Origin: Planctomycetota bacterium | GTDB lineage: Bacteria; Planctomycetota; Planctomycetia; Planctomycetales; Planctomycetaceae | DNA: 11,738 nucleotides | Direction of reading: 5' to 3' | Assembly (NCBI GenBank): GCA_029977045.1 | Contig: JAPOLP010000095.1 | Location: forward strand, 1-11,738 | Shown here: positions 1 to 6,978 of the stretch, one piece after another | Position numbering within the stretch: position 1 is the stretch's first letter | How the letters are laid out: each line of letters begins with the position of its first letter | The notes under the pieces: generated by a model | What the model was told of the DNA's origin: nothing | The model's input: only the letters and a program-made list of their open reading frames with translations | The model's database searches: none | Program-made: the position numbers and the translations under genes

Positions 1-265
1 CTTGCCTGTTGTATGGGTCGTAGCGGTGATTTGCGTCGTGCCTCTCGAATCGGCTCTGAGGACTCAGGCTGCGTCAAAACGTGGCTCAGGACGCGTCGAT
101 AACCCCTGTGTCTGATTGAATGGCGACGGATGGAAGGATTCTGTTGGTCGTCACAGACTCGGATGCAATCAGCTCGCGGCGGCTGACGGACGGACTGGAC
201 CGAAGTCTCCGGCTGCCGGGCTGAATCGCACCAGCCTTTCACAAGGGATTGACAGGGAGAGCGCT
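1..265. other. Left-edge non-coding region upstream of the YHS-module gene
   Basis: No convincing gene is seen here. The reading frame of the downstream gene stays open back to a TTG at 116, but the translated extension is Gly/Arg/Ser-rich, precedes the hydrophobic signal sequence by 50 residues and lacks a ribosome binding site, so I treat it as untranslated. Two similar short stretches, GACTCAGGCTGCGTC (60-74) and GGCTCAGGACGCGTC (82-96), form an imperfect direct repeat of unknown meaning. No clear sigma-70 promoter is visible. The promoter of the downstream gene may lie here or beyond the window edge. Confidence 0.5.
254..261 (+). promoter_or_regulatory. Ribosome binding site fixing the GTG start of the YHS-module gene
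   Basis: AGGGAGAG ends four bases before the GTG at 266, a good Shine-Dalgarno match. It decides the start: GTG at 266 places a basic residue and a hydrophobic stretch at the protein N-terminus, as expected of a signal peptide. The in-frame TTG at 116 has no such site. Confidence 0.65.
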
Positions 266-2026
266 GTGAAGATTGGATTCTCTGTTCGAGCATGGGTGCT
301 CAGCGCGGCCGCAGGGCTGGTGATTGCAGGCACGATGTACTCCGGCAAGGCACCGATGACGAAAGGGCTCGCCGCTCAGACGCAGTCGGCCGAGACAAAA
401 CAGCGGCCTCAGCACAGTTCGCTGGGGGCAATGTTTAAAGGACAACCGCGGACGGACTCGCAGATCGAGGCGGAATCGATTGCCAGAGATTCCGGCATCG
501 TACTGGCCTCAAACGAGGTCGTAGCCGCGGACGAATCGGCAACGGGTGAACCCCGCAAACTGATCGAACGCCCGGCCACTCGCGACGCGATCAACAACTC
601 GCGTCCGGCTCGCAACACGCTCTTCCCGTCGCTGTTCCAGCGCCCGGCGAAGAGCCAGCCCGAACAGCAGCAGCAGGTCGTGACTCCGCGTGAGGATGAC
701 GGTCGCAGTGCTGTTCAGCGTCGGCTGGAAGAGCTGTACCGCGAGAACGGCCAGGAAATGCCGCCGATGGATATCGGTGAGCTGCCTTCCGCCGGTCTGG
801 ATCAGGAGATTCCGCCGCTGCCGCAAGCCGCGGACAAAGAGCCGGCTCAGATTCAGCAGGTCTCGAACAATCCGTTCAAGCGGTTCTTCACAAAGATCTC
901 GCCGTTCAACAAAAAGAAGGGCGAGAACGACGAGCGACCTGAGCACGTCGAGAAGATGCCGCAGTCGCTCCGTCAGGAACAGCAGCGGGTTCAGCAGCAG
1001 TTCAACGCTCAGCCGCTGCCGGCTCCGGCGGTTGCTCTGCCGACTGCCGAACCGCAACTGCTCTCGGAAGAGTCTCAGCGTGAAGCGATCCAGGCGATTG
1101 AGAAGCCTGTCAGCGAACTGCCGGCATTCCGTCCGGCTGTCGAACTGCCCGAGGTAGCCCTGCCTGACGTTTCTCTGCCGGATGCAGCGACCATTCCGCA
1201 GATTAAGGAAGAGCTTAGCAGCGAGCTGATCGGCAAGACGCCGCAGCCCGAGATTCCAACGCTCGACGATATTCCGTCGATCGACGACGTACTCGGCAAC
1301 CCGTTCCCGGAAGTTTCCGAAGCGGAAGCAGATGGCGTGAAGGCTGCTCCGAAGGCTGAAGCTCTGCCGGAAGAAGCGACTCCGTTCTCGGGCCTCGCAC
1401 TCGAAAACGAGCCGGCACTGCTGGAAGCTCCTGCTCTGACAGCCGATGTTCCGAGCCTGCCTGAACTGCCGGCTCTGGACTTGACTGAGACGAAAGCTGC
1501 CGCCGAGCCGCTGCCGTCTGTTCCAGAACTGCCGGAACTCGACCTGCCAGCTCCGAATGCACTGCCGCTTGTTGATGACAGTGCGAAGGAAGCAGCACCG
1601 TCGCTTGAGCTTCCGGAAATCGCTCCGGCGAAGAAGGATCCGAAGGTCGAAGCGAAGTCGAAGCTGCAGAAGATCGCTGAGCGTAAGGAACTGAAAGGGC
1701 TGAAAGGTTTCTGCCCGGTCGCCCTGCGTGATAGTCGAGACCTGATCGACGCCGAACCTCAGTTCCAGACCGAGTTTGAAGGCCGCACCTACAACTTCTC
1801 GTCAGCGAAGGCTCTGGAGAAGTTCGAGTCGAATCCCGAACTGTACGCTCCGGCGAACGCGGGCATCGACGTGGTGGCCGCCGAGCAGGACGCCGATGTG
1901 GAAGGCACGCTGGACCACGCGGTCTGGTACAAGAACCGACTCTTCCTGTTCAGCTCACAGCAGACGCTGGACCAGTTCTCGATCGCCCCGTCGGTCTACG
2001 TGGCCGAAGAGAGCGACGAGAAATAA
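266..2026 (+). CDS. Exported Pro/Glu-rich protein with two C-terminal YHS-like modules
   Basis: This is a 586-residue protein starting at GTG 266. The N-terminus (KIGFSVRAWVLSAAAGLVIAG) is a short basic and hydrophobic signal sequence or membrane anchor. Residues about 40-470 look disordered: Gln-rich patches, a basic patch (FKRFFTKISPFNKKK, about 204-218), and recurring ELPEL/ELPEV/LPDVSLP-type segments around 283-305 and 396-455. The C-terminus is folded. At about 480-528 a YHS-type module shows CPVALRDS, a Phe, GRTYNFSS and FESNPELYAP, which is the usual YHS pattern with the Cys at residue 483. From about 552 to the end a second, degenerate copy (AVWYKNRLFLFSSQQTLDQF) lacks the Cys. YHS modules occur in metal-handling proteins and as stand-alone domains; the ligand here is unknown. 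A periplasmic or envelope location is inferred from the N-terminus. It is transcribed alone and ends at a hairpin terminator. Confidence 0.75.
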   Translation: MKIGFSVRAWVLSAAAGLVIAGTMYSGKAPMTKGLAAQTQSAETKQRPQHSSLGAMFKGQPRTDSQIEAESIARDSGIVLASNEVVAADESATGEPRKLIERPATRDAINNSRPARNTLFPSLFQRPAKSQPEQQQQVVTPREDDGRSAVQRRLEELYRENGQEMPPMDIGELPSAGLDQEIPPLPQAADKEPAQIQQVSNNPFKRFFTKISPFNKKKGENDERPEHVEKMPQSLRQEQQRVQQQFNAQPLPAPAVALPTAEPQLLSEESQREAIQAIEKPVSELPAFRPAVELPEVALPDVSLPDAATIPQIKEELSSELIGKTPQPEIPTLDDIPSIDDVLGNPFPEVSEAEADGVKAAPKAEALPEEATPFSGLALENEPALLEAPALTADVPSLPELPALDLTETKAAAEPLPSVPELPELDLPAPNALPLVDDSAKEAAPSLELPEIAPAKKDPKVEAKSKLQKIAERKELKGLKGFCPVALRDSRDLIDAEPQFQTEFEGRTYNFSSAKALEKFESNPELYAPANAGIDVVAAEQDADVEGTLDHAVWYKNRLFLFSSQQTLDQFSIAPSVYVAEESDEK

Positions 2027-2074
2027 CGAGCGATGAGCGACTGACAGAGTCGCTACTCGAAATGCAAAACAAAG

Positions 2075-2104
2075 CAGCCCGGTCAAATTCGACCGGGCTG
2101 TTTT
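2075..2104. terminator. Bidirectional intrinsic terminator between convergent genes
   Basis: A perfect 10-bp stem, CAGCCCGGTC (2075-2084) and GACCGGGCTG (2091-2100), encloses a six-base loop AAATTC. It is followed on the plus strand by TTTT (2101-2104). Read on the minus strand the same stem is followed by CTTTGTTTTG. It lies 48 bases after the plus-strand stop at 2026 and 60 bases beyond the minus-strand stop at 2165, so it can end transcripts from both sides. Confidence 0.85.
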
Positions 2105-2164
2105 GCTGCGCAGAGCCGCAGGATGAATTCTGGCGAATCCAGCGAGGCCTTCTCCGAGCCGGCG

Positions 2165-3100
2165 TTACCAAAGTTCAGCGCGCGGATCGGTCGGATTGAG
2201 TGTTGCGAACTCTTCCAGCAGTCGGCGGCTGTCTTCGTCGAGGTCTTTCGGGACGACGATCTTCAGCACGGCAAACAGATCGCCTCGCTGTTTCGTCTTC
2301 GGATCGACGACGCCCTTCTCACGCAGGCGAAGCTTCGTGCCGCTCGACGCACCGGCGGGAACGGTGACTGAGACGCGGCCTTCACTGAGAGTCGGAACGT
2401 CGACTTTGGCACCCAGTGCGGCCTCGGTAAACGTGACCGGGACGTCGACGAACAGGCTGCTGCCTTCGCGGCGGAACCACGGATGCGCCGCGACGCGAAC
2501 CTTGACCAGCAGGTCACCGTTCGGGCCACCGTGCAGCCCCGGATGTCCCTGCCCACCCAGACGAATCGACTTACCGGATTCGATACCTGCCGGAATGCGA
2601 ACCGTCAGACGCTCGCTCTTGCCGCCGATTGAGACAGTCAGTTCGTACGTGCCGCCTTCAGCCGCCGTTGTGAACGGGATATCGATCGATGTTTCGGCGT
2701 CCTGGCCTTTCTGTGGGCGAGCCGGACCACGCTGCTGAGTTCGCGCTCCACCAAACGCTCCCGATCCGAACGCGCTGCCGAAGATATCGCCGAGATCGAC
2801 GCCGCCGGCTCCGCCGAACAGGTCGCCCAGATCGATCGGACCGCTGCCTGTCCAGGCCTGTCCGCCACCTCGACCACCTTGAAACGCTGAGTGTCCGAAG
2901 CGGTCGTACTTCTGTCGTTTCTCGTCGTCACTGAGGACGGAGTACGCTTCCTGAACCTGCTTGAATTTTTCGGCGGCCGCCTTGTCGTCGGGCTTGACGT
3001 CCGGATGATTCTCGCGTGACAGCTTGCGGTACGCCTTGCGGATCTCATCCGACGAAGCCCCCTTCTGCACGCCAAGCACGTTGTAGTAGTCGTCCGCCAT
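2165..3100 (-). CDS. DnaJ-family co-chaperone without zinc finger (CbpA type)
   Basis: This 311-residue J-domain protein stimulates the ATPase of a cytosolic DnaK (Hsp70) and delivers substrates to it. The J-domain spans about residues 4-68, with the diagnostic HPD at 32-34 and the helix-IV-like [10 protein letters not shown] at 61-70. A Gly/Phe-rich linker follows (about 70-120) with DLFGG and DIFGS motifs. Two C-terminal substrate-binding beta domains come next (about 136-212 and 213-311), with [18 protein letters not shown] in the first and [17 protein letters not shown] in the second. No CxxCxGxG repeats are present, so this is a class B/CbpA-like protein rather than canonical DnaJ (about 370-380 aa with four such repeats). 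The start ATG is preceded by AGGA at 3110-3113 (nine-base spacing). No dnaK or grpE gene is adjacent and no CIRCE operator is seen upstream, so heat-shock control cannot be read from this sequence. It appears monocistronic, bounded by two terminators. Confidence 0.93.
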   Translation of the reverse strand: MADDYYNVLGVQKGASSDEIRKAYRKLSRENHPDVKPDDKAAAEKFKQVQEAYSVLSDDEKRQKYDRFGHSAFQGGRGGGQAWTGSGPIDLGDLFGGAGGVDLGDIFGSAFGSGAFGGARTQQRGPARPQKGQDAETSIDIPFTTAAEGGTYELTVSIGGKSERLTVRIPAGIESGKSIRLGGQGHPGLHGGPNGDLLVKVRVAAHPWFRREGSSLFVDVPVTFTEAALGAKVDVPTLSEGRVSVTVPAGASSGTKLRLREKGVVDPKTKQRGDLFAVLKIVVPKDLDEDSRRLLEEFATLNPTDPRAELW

Positions 3101-3221
3101 AGTCTTTCATCCTGCCCGGGTGGCAGTGTTGGATTGCCGGCTCACAATCGTGCAACTTGGATGCCGAATCAGCAGCCAGTTCGGCGGTAATCGCCTCGCG
3201 AGAAACCTGCCAGAGCAGCAC

Positions 3222-3255
3222 AAAAAACGCTCCGGGCGACATGTCGCCGGAGCGT
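3222..3255 (-). terminator. Intrinsic terminator of the secretin-repeat gene
   Basis: On the minus strand, ACGCTCCGGCGAC and GTCGCCCGGAGCGT form a 13-bp stem with one bulged base and a two-base loop (3227-3255). Six T residues follow (3222-3227 on the plus strand, read as A). It lies about 60 bases past the stop of the large minus-strand gene and before the J-protein gene, separating the two transcripts. The plus-strand side has only TTT, so it is mainly one-directional. Confidence 0.85.
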
Positions 3256-3313
3256 TTCGGACTATGGCGTTTTGACTTCAGGCACTCAAGCAGCTGAGCC
3301 GGAGCTCAAACAA

Positions 3314-6300
3314 TTATTGAGTCTGTGCGGCACCGTTAGGCTGTTGCGGCTGTCCCGGCTGCCCGTTCTGTCCCGGCTGATTCTTGTTCTGATCGGCCTT
3401 GGGATCCGGCTTCGCCTTTGGTCCGAAGATGCCGTTCAGTTTTTCTCTCAGCAGGCGAGCGTTGACTCGCGAATCCAAATGAATCACCTGGACAGACGAG
3501 TTTGGCGCGGCAGCCTCGTCGAGTGCTTCGACGATTAGCGTGACGTTGTCGAGCAGGCCCTGAGATGCCGAGACCACCAGGTTATTCGACAGTTCGTCAA
3601 CGCCGATCGACAGCAGCCCCTTGAAGCGGATCGGCTGTTCCTGCTCCTGGTCGGCGCTGTCACCTCCGCTACCGTAAATGTAGGTGTAGTTGCGATCGGC
3701 GGGCCGATCCTTGTCGTCCTTCTTGCCACTCTGCAATGCCTTGTCGTTGTCGCTGAGCAGGTCGCGGTAGACGTCTTTGACTGCCTCGGCGATCGTGTTT
3801 GCCTTCGAGTACTTGATCGGGATGACTTTCGTCCTACGAATCGAAGCCGGCTCGGTCGACGTCGGCTTGTCGTAAATCGCGATCAGGTCCTCGATCATCG
3901 ACAACTGATCCTTCGACGCGCCCTGCACCAGAATCGTGTGCGAGTCGCGGTCGGAAATGATCTTGAGCGGCTTTCGGCGCGACAGCGATGCTGGCCCGCG
4001 TTCCGACCCCGATCCCGGATAGAACCCGAAGAACGGGCTGTACCGCATGCTGCCATTTTCCTCTTCATCCATCTCTTCCTTGAAGATGTCCTTGAGGATG
4101 ACTTCGATGCCGTACGCCCAGGTGTTTGGATACTTCAGCTCGAAGACGTGCCAGTCGCGGCGCGGCGGAGCGTACTCTTCCAGCAGTTCCTCGAACTGGT
4201 CGAGTGCCGCCGTGTCATCTGACTCCAGGTAAATCTGCCCGTCCGCTCCAACGCGAACGTGAATCGGAGCGGGCTCACGGGGAGCACCGTCATCTGCCTG
4301 CGAATCGACGCGGCTGTTCTGATTGCGAAGCTGTTCCAGCAACCGCTGCAGCCGGTCATCCGGAGGCAGTGAGCGACCGGGAGCCGCTGGCTGGCTGCCT
4401 TCAGCGGCCTCGACCGATGGCTGAGCCGCAGCCGGCGCCGGATCGGCAGCAGCATCGCTTTTCACTTCGGAACCTTCCTTCAACGTCGGGTTCTCGATCG
4501 GCGAATCAGCGGAGTTCGCTGCCGGAGCGTCGCGCTGGCTGACTTCCAACAGGCGGAAGAGTTCACGTCGAGCTGGCTGTTCGGCGATCTGCTCACTGAC
4601 TGCCGCCGATTCCTCTGAGTCGCCAACTGAAGCGGCGACCGCTGGCTGCTCGAAGATGTCCCGTGCCTGTTGCGCTGTTCGCGGATCGTCCTGTTTCTGC
4701 CGATCGGGCGTCGCTCGATCGCTCTTTGGCGTGCTGACACTTCGAGCATCGGGATCGGCTTTGCGTACCGGTTCGACTGTGTCCGGTGATGGCGGAGCGA
4801 TCGGCCCGGTCGGTTCTTCAGGTTTCGGCAGCTCAGGCAGCGGAGCGATCTTCAACGGATTACGGCCCTGGTCCGGCCATGTCTGCTGCAGCTTTTCGAT
4901 CAGCTTCACCGCGTCTTCAAGGTTCTCGACGTTGAGCACTCGACGGCGAGCCGGGTTACCGCCGGGCATCGGCATCTCGCCCAGTTTGACGAGCAGTTCA
5001 TCGACGGCTGCCTTTTCCATCTCGTTACACCACAGCAGCAGCCGGTTGTATTCAACGTCGGCATCCACGCGGAACTTGTCGCCGTCGTCGTACTCGTCTT
5101 CGTTATTCGACCGTCCGAACGGCGAGTAGAAGCTGAAGTAACTGCGGCGCGACGACGACTGATTCTCCTCTTCCTTTTCCTCGCCCATCATAAAGCGAAT
5201 CGAACCCGCGACGTATTCGGCGTCGTGCTTGCGGAGCGGGATGACGTGGAACGTTCGCGTGCGGTTGTCGAGCTTCTTGATCAGCACCTCAACGATGATG
5301 TGATCCGATTGCGAGCCCGTGACAATGATCGCGCGGCGGCGTTTGTCCGGCTGAATGCGCGTCCGGGGTGAGATCGCTCCCATGTCGTGAATCATCTCGA
5401 TGAACTGCTCGGGATCGACGTGCGAGAGGCGGTAAACCTCAGTCTCACCGAGTGCTCCGATACCGCTGTAGGCGTCGTCGGAACGCTGATCCAGAATCTC
5501 GATCGCCTGTTCAACGACGGCCATCTTGTCGGGCGGAGCGTTCACCAGAATCGTATTGTCGCGCGGCACGGCGACGATGCTGACTTCCGGCTCCTTCTTT
5601 TCCGCCGCGCCTTTGCCGCCCTGCTGAGCCCGTTGCTGCTGCATCTGTTGCATTTGCTGCATCTGCTGCGGACTCATCGGAGCGGCCTGCTTCTTGAGGC
5701 CCAGCAGTTCTTTGAGCTGTTCGGCAACTTCTTCGGCTCGGGCAAACCTCAGCACGAACGGACGGACGAGACGCTCTTCGCCCTCATTCGACTGCTCCTG
5801 TTCAAGCACCGCGTGCATCTCACGCAGGTTGATAACGGCATCCATCGCTTCCAGACGGTTCGTCGTCTTAAGTGCCGTCAACTTGCCGTTCGGGCTGAGC
5901 ATCGGCTTCAGTTCTTCCGTCGCTTCCTCGGCCAGAATCCAGCGCAGCGGGAATGAGACTTTGACGAACTCGTAATCATCACGTTCGCCAAGATCGCTCG
6001 GCGAAACTCGCGGCACCAGTGCCGGGTCGAGTTTCTCGATCTTCACGACAGTCATCAGCTCGCCCCTCAGCAGCAGCGTGTAACCGCGCGACAGTAGATG
6101 GCGATTGATCAGGTTGCGGGCTTCCGGAACGGTGTATTCACGCTGCGTCACCAGGTTGAGATACCCGCCCGGCAGTTCCTGCCAGTCGAAGCTGAGTCCC
6201 GAGATTCCCGCCAGCCACTTAAGCACGTCCGGCCACGGCTGACTGGTGAAATTCAACTGCAGCATTCCATCCGGGTTCGGGCGAACGAGCAGCTCTTTCG

Positions 6301-6649
6301 GATTGGGAGGAATCACCGGAGTATCCGGACGACTGATGACGTCCGGCGTCTTCGAGGCGTCTTTGTTGCCGTCGTCCGGCTTCTTGTCATCCTCAGGCTT
6401 TTTGGCACCCGGCTGGGCAGGCTGTGCCCCCGGCTGTCCGGGAACGGGCATCGGCTGGCCACTCGGTACCGGACGGCCTCCGCGAATGACAACTCCCGGC
6501 GGCAATTGGGCTCCTGCGGGGACAGCAACCGCAGGAGTTTCCTGAGCGGCGACCGGAAACGAGGCCGTCAGTAAGGTTGCGGCAACAGCCAGTGTGAGAA
6601 GTCCAGCCGGTCGAAGTGCCGAGATGCAAGCCCGCATGTGAGTATCCAT
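3314..6649 (-). CDS. Exported protein of repeated secretin N-domains, no barrel
   Basis: This 1111-residue protein starts at the ATG at 6649; the ATG at 6637 is also possible. The signal peptide has a hydrophobic core GLLTLAVAATLLTASF and a likely cleavage near VAA|QE (about residue 35). After a Pro/Gly/Lys-rich linker come an N0-like domain (about 129-207) and an N1-like domain (about 226-287). Secretin_N-like modules of beta-alpha-beta type follow at about 296-388, 402-462 and 464-558. A disordered Pro/Ala/Glu linker covers about 597-792. Further modules lie at about 795-929 and 938-1045, with a partial one at 1052-1078. Repeated signatures are 'VIPLRKHDAEYVAG', 'DRDSHTILVQGASKDQ' and 'PRDNTILVNAPPDK'. 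The tail is Gln/Pro/Gly-rich. Secretins such as GspD and PilQ use N-domains as a periplasmic vestibule before a C-terminal outer-membrane barrel (PF00263); I see no barrel here. The protein is probably periplasmic; its function is unknown. No other type II secretion or pilus gene is nearby. Confidence 0.82.
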   Translation of the reverse strand: MDTHMRACISALRPAGLLTLAVAATLLTASFPVAAQETPAVAVPAGAQLPPGVVIRGGRPVPSGQPMPVPGQPGAQPAQPGAKKPEDDKKPDDGNKDASKTPDVISRPDTPVIPPNPKELLVRPNPDGMLQLNFTSQPWPDVLKWLAGISGLSFDWQELPGGYLNLVTQREYTVPEARNLINRHLLSRGYTLLLRGELMTVVKIEKLDPALVPRVSPSDLGERDDYEFVKVSFPLRWILAEEATEELKPMLSPNGKLTALKTTNRLEAMDAVINLREMHAVLEQEQSNEGEERLVRPFVLRFARAEEVAEQLKELLGLKKQAAPMSPQQMQQMQQMQQQRAQQGGKGAAEKKEPEVSIVAVPRDNTILVNAPPDKMAVVEQAIEILDQRSDDAYSGIGALGETEVYRLSHVDPEQFIEMIHDMGAISPRTRIQPDKRRRAIIVTGSQSDHIIVEVLIKKLDNRTRTFHVIPLRKHDAEYVAGSIRFMMGEEKEEENQSSSRRSYFSFYSPFGRSNNEDEYDDGDKFRVDADVEYNRLLLWCNEMEKAAVDELLVKLGEMPMPGGNPARRRVLNVENLEDAVKLIEKLQQTWPDQGRNPLKIAPLPELPKPEEPTGPIAPPSPDTVEPVRKADPDARSVSTPKSDRATPDRQKQDDPRTAQQARDIFEQPAVAASVGDSEESAAVSEQIAEQPARRELFRLLEVSQRDAPAANSADSPIENPTLKEGSEVKSDAAADPAPAAAQPSVEAAEGSQPAAPGRSLPPDDRLQRLLEQLRNQNSRVDSQADDGAPREPAPIHVRVGADGQIYLESDDTAALDQFEELLEEYAPPRRDWHVFELKYPNTWAYGIEVILKDIFKEEMDEEENGSMRYSPFFGFYPGSGSERGPASLSRRKPLKIISDRDSHTILVQGASKDQLSMIEDLIAIYDKPTSTEPASIRRTKVIPIKYSKANTIAEAVKDVYRDLLSDNDKALQSGKKDDKDRPADRNYTYIYGSGGDSADQEQEQPIRFKGLLSIGVDELSNNLVVSASQGLLDNVTLIVEALDEAAAPNSSVQVIHLDSRVNARLLREKLNGIFGPKAKPDPKADQNKNQPGQNGQPGQPQQPNGAAQTQ
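5633..5671 (-). repeat. Short 9-bp tandem repeat coding for MQQ units
   Basis: Inside the secretin-repeat gene, about four imperfect copies of a nine-base unit (CAGATGCAG / CAAATGCAA on the coding strand) encode MQQMQQMQQQ, around residues 330-339. The unit is a multiple of three, so a copy-number change would keep the frame. It lies in a loop insert between the two halves of a secretin-N-like module. Confidence 0.7.
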
Positions 6650-6763
6650 TGGCTGAGAGTCTGGTCTGAGAGTGCGGTCGAAAATGCGAGGCCCAATGAC
6701 GTACGCGGCAGTCGTCTTGAATATCCCGGCAGCGACGACGGCCAGCCGATTGAAGCGGCGGCC

Positions 6764-6793
6764 ATTATGCCCGGCTGCTCCTGGCCATCGCAA
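6764..6793 (-). promoter_or_regulatory. Candidate sigma-70-like promoter of the secretin-repeat gene
   Basis: On the minus strand TTGCGA (6793-6788) and CATAAT (6769-6764) are separated by 18 bases, matching the -35 box at four of six and the -10 box at five of six positions. Transcription from it would give a leader of roughly 105-110 bases before the ATG at 6649 and would exclude the longer TTG start. This is a consensus match only; no experimental support is possible from sequence. Confidence 0.3.
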
Positions 6794-6810
6794 CAGCCGC
6801 TGTCCTTGTG

Positions 6811-6839
6811 TCTAACGATTGAGCGTAGCAGTCGTTAGA
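6811..6839. promoter_or_regulatory. 11-bp inverted repeat in divergent promoter region
   Basis: TCTAACGATTG (6811-6821) and CAGTCGTTAGA (6829-6839) are inverted copies with one mismatch (a G-U wobble in RNA) around the seven-base spacer AGCGTAG. The outer eight bases match perfectly. No T-run follows on either strand, so it is not a typical terminator. It lies 18 bases upstream of the candidate -35 box of the minus-strand gene and 139 bases before the plus-strand start, a position suited to an operator or activator site. That role is inference. Confidence 0.4.
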
Positions 6840-6978
6840 GCATGAGCGCAACGGCCCCCGTTCCTGTCTAAGGAAGCTGCCGAATCACGCGGAATTGTCA
6901 CGCGAATCTTCCAGACGGCTGCGATACCCTGCCCCGCCAACTCCCGATCCAGTACTGCAGAACAAACCTGAGTAACCC

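Larger units (their letters stand above)
6650..6978. other. Divergent intergenic region (secretin-repeat gene / mfnF-like gene)
   Basis: These 329 bases hold no gene I can support. The frame of the large minus-strand gene remains open back to a TTG at 6793, but that extension precedes the signal peptide and overlaps a candidate promoter. The region contains a candidate minus-strand promoter (6764-6793) and an 11-bp inverted repeat (6811-6839). The bases just before the mfnF-like ATG (6979) show no Shine-Dalgarno sequence. Confidence 0.6.

Noticed and set aside
249..254. TTGACA, a perfect -35 box
   Set aside because: It sits just 11 bases before the GTG start and overlaps the ribosome binding site, so a promoter here would start inside the gene. 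No -10 box follows at the right distance.
509..1057. 182-aa minus-strand open frame opposite the YHS-module gene
   Set aside because: It is Arg/Leu-rich with no fold or motif and lies wholly antisense to a gene with a signal peptide and recognisable domains. It is a high-GC shadow frame.
3101..3221. Search for a CIRCE or heat-shock promoter upstream of the J-protein gene
   Set aside because: No TTAGCACTC-type inverted repeat is present. The only -35-like box (TTGCAC on the minus strand) has a poor -10 partner.
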